The notes below the pieces were generated by a model. That model worked only from the letters and a program-made list of their open reading frames with translations. It was not told where the DNA came from and searched no databases. A stretch of DNA of 64,000 nt from Nodosilinea sp. FACHB-131. GTDB lineage: Bacteria; Cyanobacteriota; Cyanobacteriia; Phormidesmidales; Phormidesmidaceae. Below, one piece after another: positions 43,669 to 53,241 of the stretch. The stretch's first letter is position 1. Each line of letters starts with the position of its first letter. The stretch covers positions 62,001-126,000 of the forward strand of contig NZ_JACJOF010000033.1 of assembly GCF_014695395.1 (NCBI RefSeq), in the 5' to 3' direction. The position numbers and the translations under genes were made by a program.

Positions 43669-45201
43669 TTAAAACTCCATCCGCTGATATTCAGCGACGG
43701 AGGCTGCCGCCGGACGTGCCCGCTGGCGGGCCCAGTCCCGCAGGGCAGTCACCTGCTCACTCATGGTCTTCGACAGCGGCATCGTAGCGCGAATGGCCGC
43801 AATAATGTCGAGCTGAGTGAACTCACGTCCTTGGGCAAATGCTTCATACATGGCCGAAATCAGCCCCTGCTCGATTTCAGCCCCAGAAAATCCATCGCAG
43901 ACCTTAGTCAACTGGTCTAAGTCAAAGCGCTCAATGTCGCGACGGCGCTTTTGCAGATGGATTTGAAAAATATCCTTACGCTCTTCTGCATTGGGCAAGT
44001 CAACAAAGAAGATCTCGTCGAACCGGCCCTTGCGCAGAAACTCACTGGGCAGCTTCTCAACTCGGTTGGCCGTGGCCATAACAAACACTGGGGACGTCTT
44101 CTCCTGCATCCAAGTGAGGAAGGTGCCAAAGATTCGGCTTGAGGTGCCACCGTCAGAGTCGGAGGAGCCGCCAGCTCCACCAAAGGCTTTATCAATTTCA
44201 TCGATAAATAAAATGGCAGGAGAAATTGATTCGGCGGTGCGCAGAGCGTTGCGCAGGTTGGCCTCAGAGCGGCCCACCGTAGAGCCGTCGTACACTCGAC
44301 CCAGATCGAGGCGCAGCAGAGGCAGGCCCCAAAGCCGAGAGGTAGTTTTAGCGATTAGCGACTTGCCACAGCCTGGCACCCCCAAGATCAGCATGCCCTT
44401 GGGTTGGGGCAGGCCGTACTCCCGCGCCCGCTCGGTAAAGGCATCAGAGCGCTGCTGAAGCCAGTGCTTGAGTTCTTCGAGACCGCCTACGGAGTCTAGG
44501 GTCTCATCCACATCCATAAACTCGAGAATGCCGTTGCGACGAATCAGCTGCTTCTTCTCAGAGAGAACGATGTCAACCTCTTCGGCGGTGAGACGCTTAG
44601 CCATCACCCGCGCCTTGCGGTAGACTTTCTCAGCCTCATCGCGGGTAAGGCCTAAGGCGGCCTTCAGCAGCTTCTCCCGCTCTTCGGTAGAGATGCTGTT
44701 GCCGCGAGCACGGTTCATCTCCGTGGAGAGCACTTCGTCGAGTTCTGCCATATCGGGCAGCGGGAAGTCGAGCAGAACAACCTCTTTCTCAAGCTCAATG
44801 GGGATTTCCTGTACCGGCGACATGAGCACGATAGTTTTGCGAGTGCCCTTGAGCGCAACGATGGAGTCACGCAGACAGCGAGTTACCGCTGGGGAATCTT
44901 TGAAGGGGTGTAGGTCTTTGAAGATGAAAATGCCGGGTTCTCGCTGCCGAATAACCCATTCCACCGCCGCCTCAGGGGAAACCGTGTTGTTGTTTTGGGT
45001 ACCAGTTCCTTGGGAGCCAACCTCAACCATGCCTCGGGTCATCGTCCAGGTAAAGACTCGCATAGGAGCCTTAATCTCAGGATCCCTAGCAAGATGACGC
45101 GCCACGGCGGCGATGGTTTGCTCAGCCCGTTCTTCCTCGAAGGTGACCAAATAGATCAGAGGATATTGGGCTTGTACCAGTACATTCAAATCCTCTCGCA
45201 T
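43669..45201 (-). CDS. ycf46: Ycf46 AAA ATPase
   Basis: 510-residue AAA protein. An N-terminal domain (about 1-240) precedes the ATPase core: Walker A GVPGCGKS, Walker B ILFIDEID, arginine-finger region FLRKGRFDE, and the GFSGAEIEQG sensor-2 segment. Homologues in cyanobacteria have been linked to inorganic carbon use; this is family knowledge, not shown here. ATG 45201 is preferred (AAGGGA eight bases upstream). Upstream is the RHH gene, downstream ycf35. Confidence 0.93.
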   Translation of the reverse strand: MREDLNVLVQAQYPLIYLVTFEEERAEQTIAAVARHLARDPEIKAPMRVFTWTMTRGMVEVGSQGTGTQNNNTVSPEAAVEWVIRQREPGIFIFKDLHPFKDSPAVTRCLRDSIVALKGTRKTIVLMSPVQEIPIELEKEVVLLDFPLPDMAELDEVLSTEMNRARGNSISTEEREKLLKAALGLTRDEAEKVYRKARVMAKRLTAEEVDIVLSEKKQLIRRNGILEFMDVDETLDSVGGLEELKHWLQQRSDAFTERAREYGLPQPKGMLILGVPGCGKSLIAKTTSRLWGLPLLRLDLGRVYDGSTVGRSEANLRNALRTAESISPAILFIDEIDKAFGGAGGSSDSDGGTSSRIFGTFLTWMQEKTSPVFVMATANRVEKLPSEFLRKGRFDEIFFVDLPNAEERKDIFQIHLQKRRRDIERFDLDQLTKVCDGFSGAEIEQGLISAMYEAFAQGREFTQLDIIAAIRATMPLSKTMSEQVTALRDWARQRARPAAASVAEYQRMEF

Positions 45202-45279
45202 GACCATATCCCTTCTCAGGTGTGTGGGGCAGTGAAACTGCTGTCTAGCTAACTACAACCAGAGCAGCCAAATCTGTAC

Positions 45280-45636
45280 CTAGCAAACAACCAGCTCTCC
45301 TTCCTCGCGGGAACCGGGATTGGCAACAACCTCAGGCACAATGGCATCACCTAGAGAACCACCCTGAGCCGCGCCAACGCTAGCAATCTCAACCAGCTCA
45401 CCTTCACGCAGCACCACAGGGGATGCACAGCTCGGACAGCTGTGAATACGATGGGTCTGACCGAAGGAAGACTCTAGGCTCTCAGCAACTATGTCACCGT
45501 GGGCCAGGTAAAAATCAATGGCGCGCTTAGCAATGGAAGACATCGCTTCGCCCTCGACAGCAGAGCGAATCTTTAACTGACGGTGCAGGTCGGGGGGTAA
45601 ATACAGCGTGACCTTAGTAGCTTTCTGCTCTTCCAT
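45280..45636 (-). CDS. Ribbon-helix-helix (CopG-type) regulator with zinc knuckle
   Basis: 118 residues. The N-terminus is an RHH DNA-binding unit (ATKVTLYLPPDLHRQLKIRS followed by AMSSIAKRAIDFYL), and the middle has a HSCPSCASPV zinc-binding pair. Its position next to ycf46/ycf35 on the same strand suggests a shared process, possibly autoregulation. Start at ATG 45636. Confidence 0.82.
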   Translation of the reverse strand: MEEQKATKVTLYLPPDLHRQLKIRSAVEGEAMSSIAKRAIDFYLAHGDIVAESLESSFGQTHRIHSCPSCASPVVLREGELVEIASVGAAQGGSLGDAIVPEVVANPGSREEGELVVC

Positions 45637-46080
45637 AGCGCTTTTCTAAATAGGTGTGACCCGGGTATGTAGTCACCTTAAGCGGGCTGCCCTAGGCTGT
45701 CAAGCCAGCATACTGTTATGACGTCATTTTTGTAACATTGCTTTACATGCAACAATGTTCCTTAACCTCTGTTGCCCAACCAACTCGGTGTGCCCGTGGT
45801 TCTAAACCTGAGTAGAGATAGGGTTTTGGCTAGGGCAGTTACGATTACCCTAGCGAGAGAATCGCCCTTTGAGCAGGGACGTAAACTTATACGACAGCCA
45901 GAGAATTCTCCTTGGGCAGGCCGATATGCTCGTTAGAGTGACCAGGCAGAGGCGATTTGCAGGGTTAAAGGTTCCCGCAGTTGTCGCTATGGTTATGGCT
46001 GGAAATCGGTTCTCACAGTGGGCTATGCCGCTGAGAGTAGGGAATGCTGTGGTTGTTCTGTATCTGTGTCTCCACTGACT
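45637..46080. other. Intergenic region, no gene seen
   Basis: About 440 bp between the RHH gene and the TPR gene. It probably holds divergent promoters. A possible extension of the TPR frame upstream to 46018 is not supported. Confidence 0.5.
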
Positions 46081-46461
46081 ATGAAATCTACTGCCGCCCA
46101 GGGTATACCTTCTATCCTAAGCTCCCAAGTAGCAACACCATTCTCGTCTCAGGATGGCGTCTTTCAGCAGTGGTACGGGGAGGGAGAAAGGCTAGCCGAT
46201 GCTGGGGCCTACGATCGCGCCCTGCGATGCTTTGAAGAGGCTGCCATTCTTGCTCCTGACCAGGTAGCGGCTCTGGTTTATCAAGCGGTGTGCTTGATTC
46301 ATTTGGGGCAGACTCAGCAGGCTTTGGGCGTAGCTGAGCGCATTTTGGCGATCGCCCCGGATCATCCCCAGGGGTGGCTATACCAAGGTGTCGCCTTGCA
46401 TCGACTGGGCCGTTACAAAGAGGCCTACGCCAGCTATGCCCAAGTTAAGGCAGCCGATTAA
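46081..46461 (+). CDS. Small TPR protein
   Basis: 126 residues with about three tetratricopeptide units: WYGEGERLADAGAYDRALRC, LVYQAVCLIHLGQTQQALGV, GWLYQGVALHRLGRYKEAYA. Such proteins serve as interaction scaffolds. Start at ATG 46081. Precedes recQ by 78 bp. Confidence 0.85.
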   Translation: MKSTAAQGIPSILSSQVATPFSSQDGVFQQWYGEGERLADAGAYDRALRCFEEAAILAPDQVAALVYQAVCLIHLGQTQQALGVAERILAIAPDHPQGWLYQGVALHRLGRYKEAYASYAQVKAAD

Positions 46462-46539
46462 TTTTGGCCTACCAGGACCATCTCATTCTCTCAAAAGAGT
46501 ACACTTGAACGCACGAAGATCATTCTCTGAGCGTTGGCT

Positions 46540-48756
46540 ATGGTTGGGGTTGCATCACCCACAGCGGCGTTTCCTTCGTTGGAAACGGCCCTAAAACATC
46601 ATTTTGGCTACGACCAGTTTCGCCCAGGGCAGCGATCGGTAATTGAGGCGGTGCTCAAGAACCAGGATGCTCTGGTAATCATGCCCACTGGGGGCGGAAA
46701 GTCGTTGTGCTACCAGCTACCTGCCCTGCTCAAGATAGGGGTGATGGTGGTAATCTCGCCGCTGATTGCCCTGATGCAGGACCAGGTCGATAGCCTGACC
46801 GATAACGGCGTGGCTGCCACCTGCCTGAACAGTTCCCTCGACTTCGCCACCATTCGCCAGCGAGAAGCCGACTTGCTGGCAGGCAAAATTAAGCTGTTGT
46901 ACGTGTCGCCCGAGCGGTTGATGAGTCCGGGCTTTTTTGGGCTGCTGGGGCAGTTGATCCAGACCGTGGGGGTGAGCGGCTTTGCCATCGATGAAGCCCA
47001 CTGCGTGTCGGAGTGGGGGCATGACTTTCGCCCCGAGTACCGGCAGATGTCGGTGCTGCGGGAGAAGTTTCCCCAAATTGGCGTGATGGGGCTGACCGCC
47101 ACGGCAACTGAGCGGGTGCGGGTCGATATTGCCCAGCAGCTGCGGCTGCGCGACCCGCTGGTGCAGGTATCAAGCTTTAACCGACCCAACCTGTTTTACG
47201 AGGTGCGCCCCAAAAACCGCGACGGCTATCAGGAGCTGAGGCAGCAGGTCAAACAGCACCAAGGGTCTGGAATCATTTACTGCCTTAGCCGCAAGCGGGT
47301 CGATGAGCTGGCCCAGCGACTCAGGGAGGATGGGGAGTCGGTGCTGCCCTACCATGCCGGCCTAGCAGACGAGGTGCGACGGGAGAACCAGACTCGGTTT
47401 ATTCGCGACGATGTGCGCCTGATGGTGGCCACGGTGGCCTTCGGTATGGGTATTAACAAGCCCGACGTGCGGTTTGTTATTCACTACGATATTCCCCGCA
47501 ACATTGAGGGCTATTACCAAGAGAGCGGACGGGCGGGGCGCGACGGCGAACCGGCTCACTGCACGCTGTACCTGGCCTACGGTGATGTAGCCACGGCGGA
47601 CTATTTGATTAGCCAAAAGCCCGATGAAGCCGAGCAGCGCATTGCTCGCCAACAGCTTAGACAAATGGTGGACTATGCCGAAACCACGGTATGTCGCCGC
47701 CGGGTGCAGCTCAGCTATTTTGGTGAAACCCTAAGCGAACACTTAGATGGACTGTGTCATCAGTGCGATAACTGTACTAACCCGCCGCCAGTAGAGGACT
47801 GGACTGTTGAAGCGCAAAAGTTTCTCTCCTGTGTGGCCCGCTGCCAGGAGCGGTTTGGCATGGCCCACATCATTGACGTGCTGCGCGGTTCAAAGAAGCA
47901 GAAAATTCTGGATCTGCGCCACGATCAGCTCTCAACCCACGGTATTGGCAAGGATCGATCGGTAGAGGAGTGGCGGTTGCTGGGGCGATCGCTCCTCCAC
48001 CAGCGCTTAGTCGATGAAACCACCGACGGCTACCCGGTGCTCAAACTCAATGCTGCCAGTTGGCAGGTCTTGCGCAAGCAAATTTCTGTAGAGGTAGCAG
48101 TACCGAAGGACTTTACCCCTGGCCCTGCCGAAGCGTCCACGCTTGAGGATACCCCTGAGGTGGGCCAGCTTTTAACGGTGCTCAAAGCCCTGCGCAAAAA
48201 GCTAGCCGATCAGCAGAGTGTGCCCCCCTACGTCGTCTTTCCAGAGTCAGCCCTGCGGCAAATGGCCCAGACTCGGCCTCAGACCATGGAGGCCTTTGGC
48301 CAGGTCTCGGGGGTGGGTAGCCGCAAACTGGTCCAATATGGTGAGGTGTTTACCGATGCCATTCGTCAGTTTTGCGCCGACTACGGGCTAGAGTCCGACC
48401 CCGGAGCCGCGCGGGGCCGCTTGCGGCCGGCCCGAGAACGCCGTCAAACCGTGGGCGATACTCACCGCCAAACGCTGGAGCTTCACCGCCAGGGACTATC
48501 TGTCGAGGAGGTTGCCGCCCGGCGTGGTCTTAAAGCCACCACCGTCGCCAGTCATCTAGAACAGCTGATTCGCCAGGGTGAGACGGTGGATGTCGATCAG
48601 TTGGTCAGCGCCGATCGCCAGCGGGCTATTGTTGATGTGCTGGCAGAAATGGAGCATGGGTCGCTGACGGAAATGCGCGATCGCCTTGGCCCCACCTTTA
48701 GCTACGAAGATATTCGCCTGGTACGCGCCGCCTGGCAGATGGAGCAACAGCCATAG
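46540..48756 (+). CDS. recQ: ATP-dependent DNA helicase RecQ
   Basis: 738 residues. Helicase core: Walker A MPTGGGKSLCYQ, DEAH box FAIDEAHCVSEWGH, motif III LTATAT, motif VI YYQESGRAGRDG. The zinc-binding RQC region has CHQCDNC, the HRDC domain lies near 580-660 (PPYVVFPESALRQMA), and the C-terminus is an HTH_40-like tail (QGLSVEEVAARRGLKATTVA). Acts in recombination and replication-fork repair. ATG 46540 is preferred to a TTG two codons earlier. Confidence 0.95.
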   Translation: MVGVASPTAAFPSLETALKHHFGYDQFRPGQRSVIEAVLKNQDALVIMPTGGGKSLCYQLPALLKIGVMVVISPLIALMQDQVDSLTDNGVAATCLNSSLDFATIRQREADLLAGKIKLLYVSPERLMSPGFFGLLGQLIQTVGVSGFAIDEAHCVSEWGHDFRPEYRQMSVLREKFPQIGVMGLTATATERVRVDIAQQLRLRDPLVQVSSFNRPNLFYEVRPKNRDGYQELRQQVKQHQGSGIIYCLSRKRVDELAQRLREDGESVLPYHAGLADEVRRENQTRFIRDDVRLMVATVAFGMGINKPDVRFVIHYDIPRNIEGYYQESGRAGRDGEPAHCTLYLAYGDVATADYLISQKPDEAEQRIARQQLRQMVDYAETTVCRRRVQLSYFGETLSEHLDGLCHQCDNCTNPPPVEDWTVEAQKFLSCVARCQERFGMAHIIDVLRGSKKQKILDLRHDQLSTHGIGKDRSVEEWRLLGRSLLHQRLVDETTDGYPVLKLNAASWQVLRKQISVEVAVPKDFTPGPAEASTLEDTPEVGQLLTVLKALRKKLADQQSVPPYVVFPESALRQMAQTRPQTMEAFGQVSGVGSRKLVQYGEVFTDAIRQFCADYGLESDPGAARGRLRPARERRQTVGDTHRQTLELHRQGLSVEEVAARRGLKATTVASHLEQLIRQGETVDVDQLVSADRQRAIVDVLAEMEHGSLTEMRDRLGPTFSYEDIRLVRAAWQMEQQP

Positions 48757-48768
48757 ATCAAACCACTC

Positions 48769-49260
48769 TCAAACAAGCGGGTTCTCTGAGGAAGCCTGGG
48801 AGCTAGAGGGGGCAACTGACAGCTCTAGGGTGCTGAGCAGCTCTGCGAGACGGCTCTGATCGGTTAAATACAGATAACCAATCAGAGCCTCAAACGCGGT
48901 GGACTGCTGATAAATCTGGCTATCAACCCGTCGGGGACCACGAGATGAGGCATTGCGTCCTCGGCGCAATAGGTCTTGTTCAGCCGCCGTGAGCAGCGGC
49001 AAGAGCTGCTGTACCTGATGGGCCTGCTGCTCAGCTCGAACCTGGTTGACGACCTGCTGATGAAAGGCCTGAATACGTTTGGGGGGCAGCAAAAAACTCC
49101 CCCGCACAAATAGTTCATAGACCGCATCGCCAATGTAGGCAAGGGCTACGGGGGATAGGGCATTGACCTGCTCTAGGGTAAGGGACCCAGCAGGACTGTG
49201 GTCACTAAACTGCAGCAGCCACAGCAGGCTGGCCGAAGGCTCGGGGGATAGGTCTGCCAC
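48769..49260 (-). CDS. mrnC: Mini-ribonuclease III
   Basis: 163-residue RNase III catalytic domain without dsRNA-binding domain. Motif [18 protein letters not shown] has the conserved Asp, and [13 protein letters not shown] carries the second acidic cluster. In bacteria it matures 23S rRNA ends. Convergent with recQ. C-terminal Ser-rich tail is short and variable. Confidence 0.88.
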   Translation of the reverse strand: MADLSPEPSASLLWLLQFSDHSPAGSLTLEQVNALSPVALAYIGDAVYELFVRGSFLLPPKRIQAFHQQVVNQVRAEQQAHQVQQLLPLLTAAEQDLLRRGRNASSRGPRRVDSQIYQQSTAFEALIGYLYLTDQSRLAELLSTLELSVAPSSSQASSENPLV

Positions 49261-49294
49261 AGCTACCTCTGACTAGGCCAATAGAGACCTAGAG

Positions 49295-49672
49295 CTATTC
49301 ACTGGGCGGGTTTTCGAGATGGGCGATCGCATCTTCCACTGAGGGCTGTAGCGACAGAAACTTCTCTAGCCGCACCAGCTTCACAGTTTGGGTAACGCGA
49401 GGGTTTGTTACCACCTGCACAGTGCCACCTTCGGTGGTCGCCTTTTTAACCAGCTGCACCAGGGCACCAAGACCAGAGCTATCGACAAAGTCGATAGTTG
49501 CCAAATCCAAAATGATATTGTTCGGTCCCGCTTCGACGTACTTGGTCATTACCTTGCGAAAAGCAGGTTCTGAGAAAGCGTCTAACAAGCCCGTGAGGCG
49601 AAAAAGTTGATAGGTTCCCCTGACATCGCGGGTGCCTCGTAAGCTTACAGTCAGGGTTAGAGATTCAGCGAT
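49295..49672 (-). CDS. STAS-domain protein (anti-sigma-factor antagonist type) with probable ATC start
   Basis: About 125 residues forming one STAS domain: YQLFRLTGLLDAFSEP, DLATIDFVDSSGLGALVQLV with the phosphorylatable Ser in the DSSG motif, and VTQTVKLVRLEKFL. Related proteins sense partner-switching signals. A perfect AGGAGG (minus strand, 49684-49679) lies six bases upstream of the ATC at 49672. The next upstream ATG (49774) would add 34 residues outside the family core with no Shine-Dalgarno. No ATG, GTG or TTG lies near the site. Confidence 0.85.
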   Translation of the reverse strand: MAESLTLTVSLRGTRDVRGTYQLFRLTGLLDAFSEPAFRKVMTKYVEAGPNNIILDLATIDFVDSSGLGALVQLVKKATTEGGTVQVVTNPRVTQTVKLVRLEKFLSLQPSVEDAIAHLENPPSE

Positions 49673-49891
49673 GGGAAACCTCCTCGTGCTCCAATTCGAC
49701 GTTAAATATAGGCCAGGATACTGCTGACCGCAAGGGGTGAAACCGTACCCCAACCGACGGACCGCAAAGCTCATAACCTGAGTCTGACTTGAGTCAGGGT
49801 TACTGCCCCACTGTAGACAGATAGCATATAGCGGTTTGGCTAAACTTTGCCAGCCTGATTGGGAACCCCCTCAAGTGGGCACCCATTACCA

Positions 49892-51055
49892 TCAGACGGC
49901 TAACTGTTGCTGGCGATGGGTGCGCATGGAATCAACAAACTTGGCGAAGAGGTAGTCGGCATCGTGGGGACCAGGGCTGGCCTCAGGGTGATATTGCACT
50001 GAGAATAGGGGCAGAGTTTTGTGGGCGAGCCCGGCTACGGTCTGATCGTTGAGGTTGAGGTGGGTCACTGTAACTGTGTCTTCAGGAATTGAGGCCGCGT
50101 CGAGGGCAAAGCCGTGATTTTGACTGGTGATCTCCACCTGACGTTCTAAGCCGCAGGGTTGGTTTAACCCGCGATGGCCAAACCGCAGCTTAAACGTGGA
50201 TGCCCCCAGCGAGAGCCCCAGGATCTGGTGGCCCATGCAGATGCCGAAGGTGGGCAGCGAGTGGTTCAAAAGCGCCTGCACCAGCTCTGGGGCCTTGGTC
50301 ACTGCCGCCGGGTCGCCGGGGCCATTGGACAGGAAGATACCGTCGGGCTGATAGCTCATAATTTGCTCTGGAGTAGCGCTGGCAGGCACCACAATTACCC
50401 GACAGCCATAGCTAGCTAGGCGGCGCAGAATGTTGCGCTTTACGCCAAAATCAACGGCAACTACGGTTAGCGGAGCGCCTTCGCCTGGGGTCGGAGCAGT
50501 GGGGCCAAAGGCCCAGGCATCGTCGGTAACCTCAGTCCACTCATAGATTTGCTCGGTGGTGACCTGATCGACCAGATTAAGGCCGGCCATCGAAGGCGCG
50601 TCTTGCAGCTGGCGCAGTAGCTCCTGGGGGTCGAGCACAGCGGTAGAAATGGCCCCATTCATGGCCCCTGCCGTGCGCAGTTTGCGGGTGAGGGCGCGGG
50701 TATCGATGCCAAAAATGCCGGGAATCTTGTGGGTCTTGAGATAGTTGGGCAGCGACTGGGTGGAGCGCCAATTGCTGGGAATTTCGCAGATGTTGCGGGC
50801 GATCGCACCCCTAATGTGGGGCCGACTCGACTCCTCATCGTCGGGGTTAACGCCGGTATTGCCCAGCTCGGGGTAGGTAAACGTGACAATCTGGCCACAG
50901 TAGCTGGGGTCGGTCATGACTTCTTGATATCCCGTCATGCCGGTGTTGAAGACCACCTCTCCCATCACGGTGCCCGGTGCCCCAAACGACCAGCCTCGAA
51001 ACACCGAGCCATCGGCCAATACAAGCACTGCGGGAGGGGCATCAGGGAAAACCAT
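49892..51055 (-). CDS. carA: Carbamoyl-phosphate synthase small subunit
   Basis: Glutaminase subunit that supplies ammonia for carbamoyl phosphate in arginine and pyrimidine synthesis. 387 residues. N-terminal CarA domain ([20 protein letters not shown]) and C-terminal class I glutamine amidotransferase (catalytic Cys in GICMGHQ; His/Glu in [10 protein letters not shown]). Start at ATG 51055 ([17 protein letters not shown]); a longer frame to 51106 is not supported. Confidence 0.95.
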   Translation of the reverse strand: MVFPDAPPAVLVLADGSVFRGWSFGAPGTVMGEVVFNTGMTGYQEVMTDPSYCGQIVTFTYPELGNTGVNPDDEESSRPHIRGAIARNICEIPSNWRSTQSLPNYLKTHKIPGIFGIDTRALTRKLRTAGAMNGAISTAVLDPQELLRQLQDAPSMAGLNLVDQVTTEQIYEWTEVTDDAWAFGPTAPTPGEGAPLTVVAVDFGVKRNILRRLASYGCRVIVVPASATPEQIMSYQPDGIFLSNGPGDPAAVTKAPELVQALLNHSLPTFGICMGHQILGLSLGASTFKLRFGHRGLNQPCGLERQVEITSQNHGFALDAASIPEDTVTVTHLNLNDQTVAGLAHKTLPLFSVQYHPEASPGPHDADYLFAKFVDSMRTHRQQQLAV

Positions 51056-51267
51056 GGCGATTTGTTCAGCGCTAAGAATCGCTATTATCCTAAGGCCAAA
51101 GGCCAACTTTCAGCTATTACATCACTGACTAAATCGTTCTCCAGCTGCCCAATCTGGTGCGGTTCTCGATCCGCTTTGGTGCAAACACAGATCAACCGTG
51201 ACGGTCACAGGATGTGAATGGGGCATCTTATGTTTTGAGACTAAGCACTTGAGCGACTGGAGCAGCT

Positions 51268-52116
51268 ATGGAAAGAGCCTGGGCGATCGCTAATCGGTTT
51301 GTGCTGGCAACGATAGCCCTGAGTTTAGCGGGCTGCGACCTGTTGGCAAGTACGATAGTGCCAGGCATTCCCCACGAGGAGGCCATGGGAACCTCTCAGG
51401 CGGCGATCGCCCCTGAGCCAGTCGTTTTACCGATCGCTGCCGAGTCGGCTCCGGTGCCACCCTCCCCGACCCCAGATTCTTTTCGAGAGGCGGTGAATCG
51501 GGCTACTAGCGCTGTCGCCATTGGTCAGTCGGCCCAGTCTAAGGCTGATTGGCAGCTGGCCGCCAGTCGCTGGCAGCAGGCGATCGGCCTGATGGAGCAG
51601 GTACCCAGCAGCAGCCCCAACCACGCCCAGGCCCAAACCAAGGCCCAGGAATATAAGCAACACCTGACGGCGGCTCAGAACCGGGCCACGGGTTCTATCG
51701 TGTCAGCGGCAGCCCTTGCCCCTGCCCCCAAGCCGGTTTTACCGGCTGGGTTGGCAGCCCAAATCCCGATTCAGGGGCGGCAGGGGGGCACACCCATTGT
51801 GGCCGTCACCCTACAGGGCAGCAGCGGCGCTCAGACCTTCCCCATGCTGTTTGACACCGGAGCTACCGGCACCTTAATTACCGCCGAGATGGCCCAAGCG
51901 GTGGGGGTCATCGTTGTGGGCACAATCCAGGCCAGAATCGCTGACGGCAGCGTGGTGAGCCTGCCCGTTGGCTATGTGAATGCCGTTGAATTGGGTGGCC
52001 TCCGCCGCGAACAGGTAATAGTCGCCATCGGCGGCAGCCACGGCCTGTTAGGACAGGACGTCTACGGTGACTATGGCATCGCTATTGGATCTCACCAGAT
52101 CAACCTGCACCAGTGA
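51268..52116 (+). CDS. Lipoprotein with retropepsin-like aspartic protease domain
   Basis: 282 residues. N-terminal signal with lipobox LSLAGC (Cys about 23), a helical TPR-like segment (DWQLAASRWQQAIGLMEQVP), and a C-terminal single-lobe aspartic protease with FDTGATGTLITAEMAQ as the DTG active site and a later hydrophobic-Gly motif (HGLLGQDVYGDYGI). Likely dimeric and anchored outside the plasma membrane. This domain pair is common in cyanobacteria. Confidence 0.88.
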   Translation: MERAWAIANRFVLATIALSLAGCDLLASTIVPGIPHEEAMGTSQAAIAPEPVVLPIAAESAPVPPSPTPDSFREAVNRATSAVAIGQSAQSKADWQLAASRWQQAIGLMEQVPSSSPNHAQAQTKAQEYKQHLTAAQNRATGSIVSAAALAPAPKPVLPAGLAAQIPIQGRQGGTPIVAVTLQGSSGAQTFPMLFDTGATGTLITAEMAQAVGVIVVGTIQARIADGSVVSLPVGYVNAVELGGLRREQVIVAIGGSHGLLGQDVYGDYGIAIGSHQINLHQ

Positions 52117-52195
52117 GAACAAATTTTTGGAGTAGCCTGGCCCGGAGCCTAAGAATGCGTGAGAATAGGCAGCAGGTTTTGCACTATCTTCACCT

Positions 52196-53098
52196 ATGGC
52201 TGTCTCTGTATTGCCCGCCGCCGCTGCGGGGCTAAGTGAACCCACCTCGATCGCAATGGCGGCTCAAGTACAGGTGGCGGCAATCAACACACCGCTCGCT
52301 GACGTCGCTATTCCCACGGCCTATGTGGCAGGAACAGATAGCGGCAGCACGCCGCCTCTGCTGCTGATCCCTGGGTTTGACAGCTCGCTGCTTGAGTTTC
52401 GCCGGCTGCTGCCGCTGCTGAACCCCCAGGCCTGGGCCGTTGATCTGCTGGGGTTTGGGTTTAGCGATCGCACCCTCAGCCCCAATCTCTCCCCCGGAGC
52501 TATCAAGCTGCACCTGCACAGCTTTTGGCAGCAGCAGATTGGCCGTCCGGTGGTGCTGGTAGGGGCCTCCATGGGCGGAGCAGCCGCTATCGACTTTGCC
52601 TTAACCTATCCCGAGGCCGTAGCGGGTCTGGTGCTGATCGACGCCGCTGGCTTTGCCGCTGGCCCCGCCATGGGCAATTTGATGGTGCCACCGCTGGATA
52701 GCTGGGCCACCGCCTTTTTGCGCAACCCCAGGGTGCGGCGCGGCATTAGCCGTCAGGCCTACTTCGACAAAGCCTTCGTCACCACCGATGCGGAACTGTG
52801 CGCCGCCCTACATCTCCAGTGCCCCAGTTGGCAGGAGGCTCTGATTGCCTTCACCAAAAGCGGCGGCTACAACTTTTTGACCACTAAAATTCCTGAAATC
52901 ACTTCCCCGACCCTGGTGCTCTGGGGGGAGCAGGACAAAATTTTGGGGACGAAGGACGCGCAGCGATTTGAGCGCGCGATTCCTAACAGCAAGCTGGTCT
53001 GGATTCCCAACTGCGGCCATGTGCCCCACCTAGAAAAGCCCCAAGAGACGGCGGCGGCGATCGCCCCCTTTGTCGCCCAACTCGCCCCCACAGCCTGA
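52196..53098 (+). CDS. Alpha/beta hydrolase
   Basis: 300 residues with a full hydrolase fold: LLIPGFDSS oxyanion region, nucleophile elbow LVGASMGGAAA, acid Asp in LVLWGEQDKI, and catalytic His in PNCGHVPHLE. Substrate unknown. No signal peptide. The next gene (gcvP) starts 143 bp away. Confidence 0.92.
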   Translation: MAVSVLPAAAAGLSEPTSIAMAAQVQVAAINTPLADVAIPTAYVAGTDSGSTPPLLLIPGFDSSLLEFRRLLPLLNPQAWAVDLLGFGFSDRTLSPNLSPGAIKLHLHSFWQQQIGRPVVLVGASMGGAAAIDFALTYPEAVAGLVLIDAAGFAAGPAMGNLMVPPLDSWATAFLRNPRVRRGISRQAYFDKAFVTTDAELCAALHLQCPSWQEALIAFTKSGGYNFLTTKIPEITSPTLVLWGEQDKILGTKDAQRFERAIPNSKLVWIPNCGHVPHLEKPQETAAAIAPFVAQLAPTA

Positions 53099-53241
53099 CC
53101 CAACCGCTTGAATTTGTCCCTTGAGGGTGCCAACGGCCAGCAAATTTACCGCCAATGTTTCAAGATATGAATGAAGAGGCGCTTAGATCCTGGGCGCGAT
53201 CGAGGCAACCCTAACCATTCTGGAGCCATCCGCAAACGGGT

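Noticed and set aside
50729..51217. Long plus-strand open frame (162 codons)
   Set aside because: It lies antisense to carA, has no family features, and carA's motifs are intact; it is a shadow frame.
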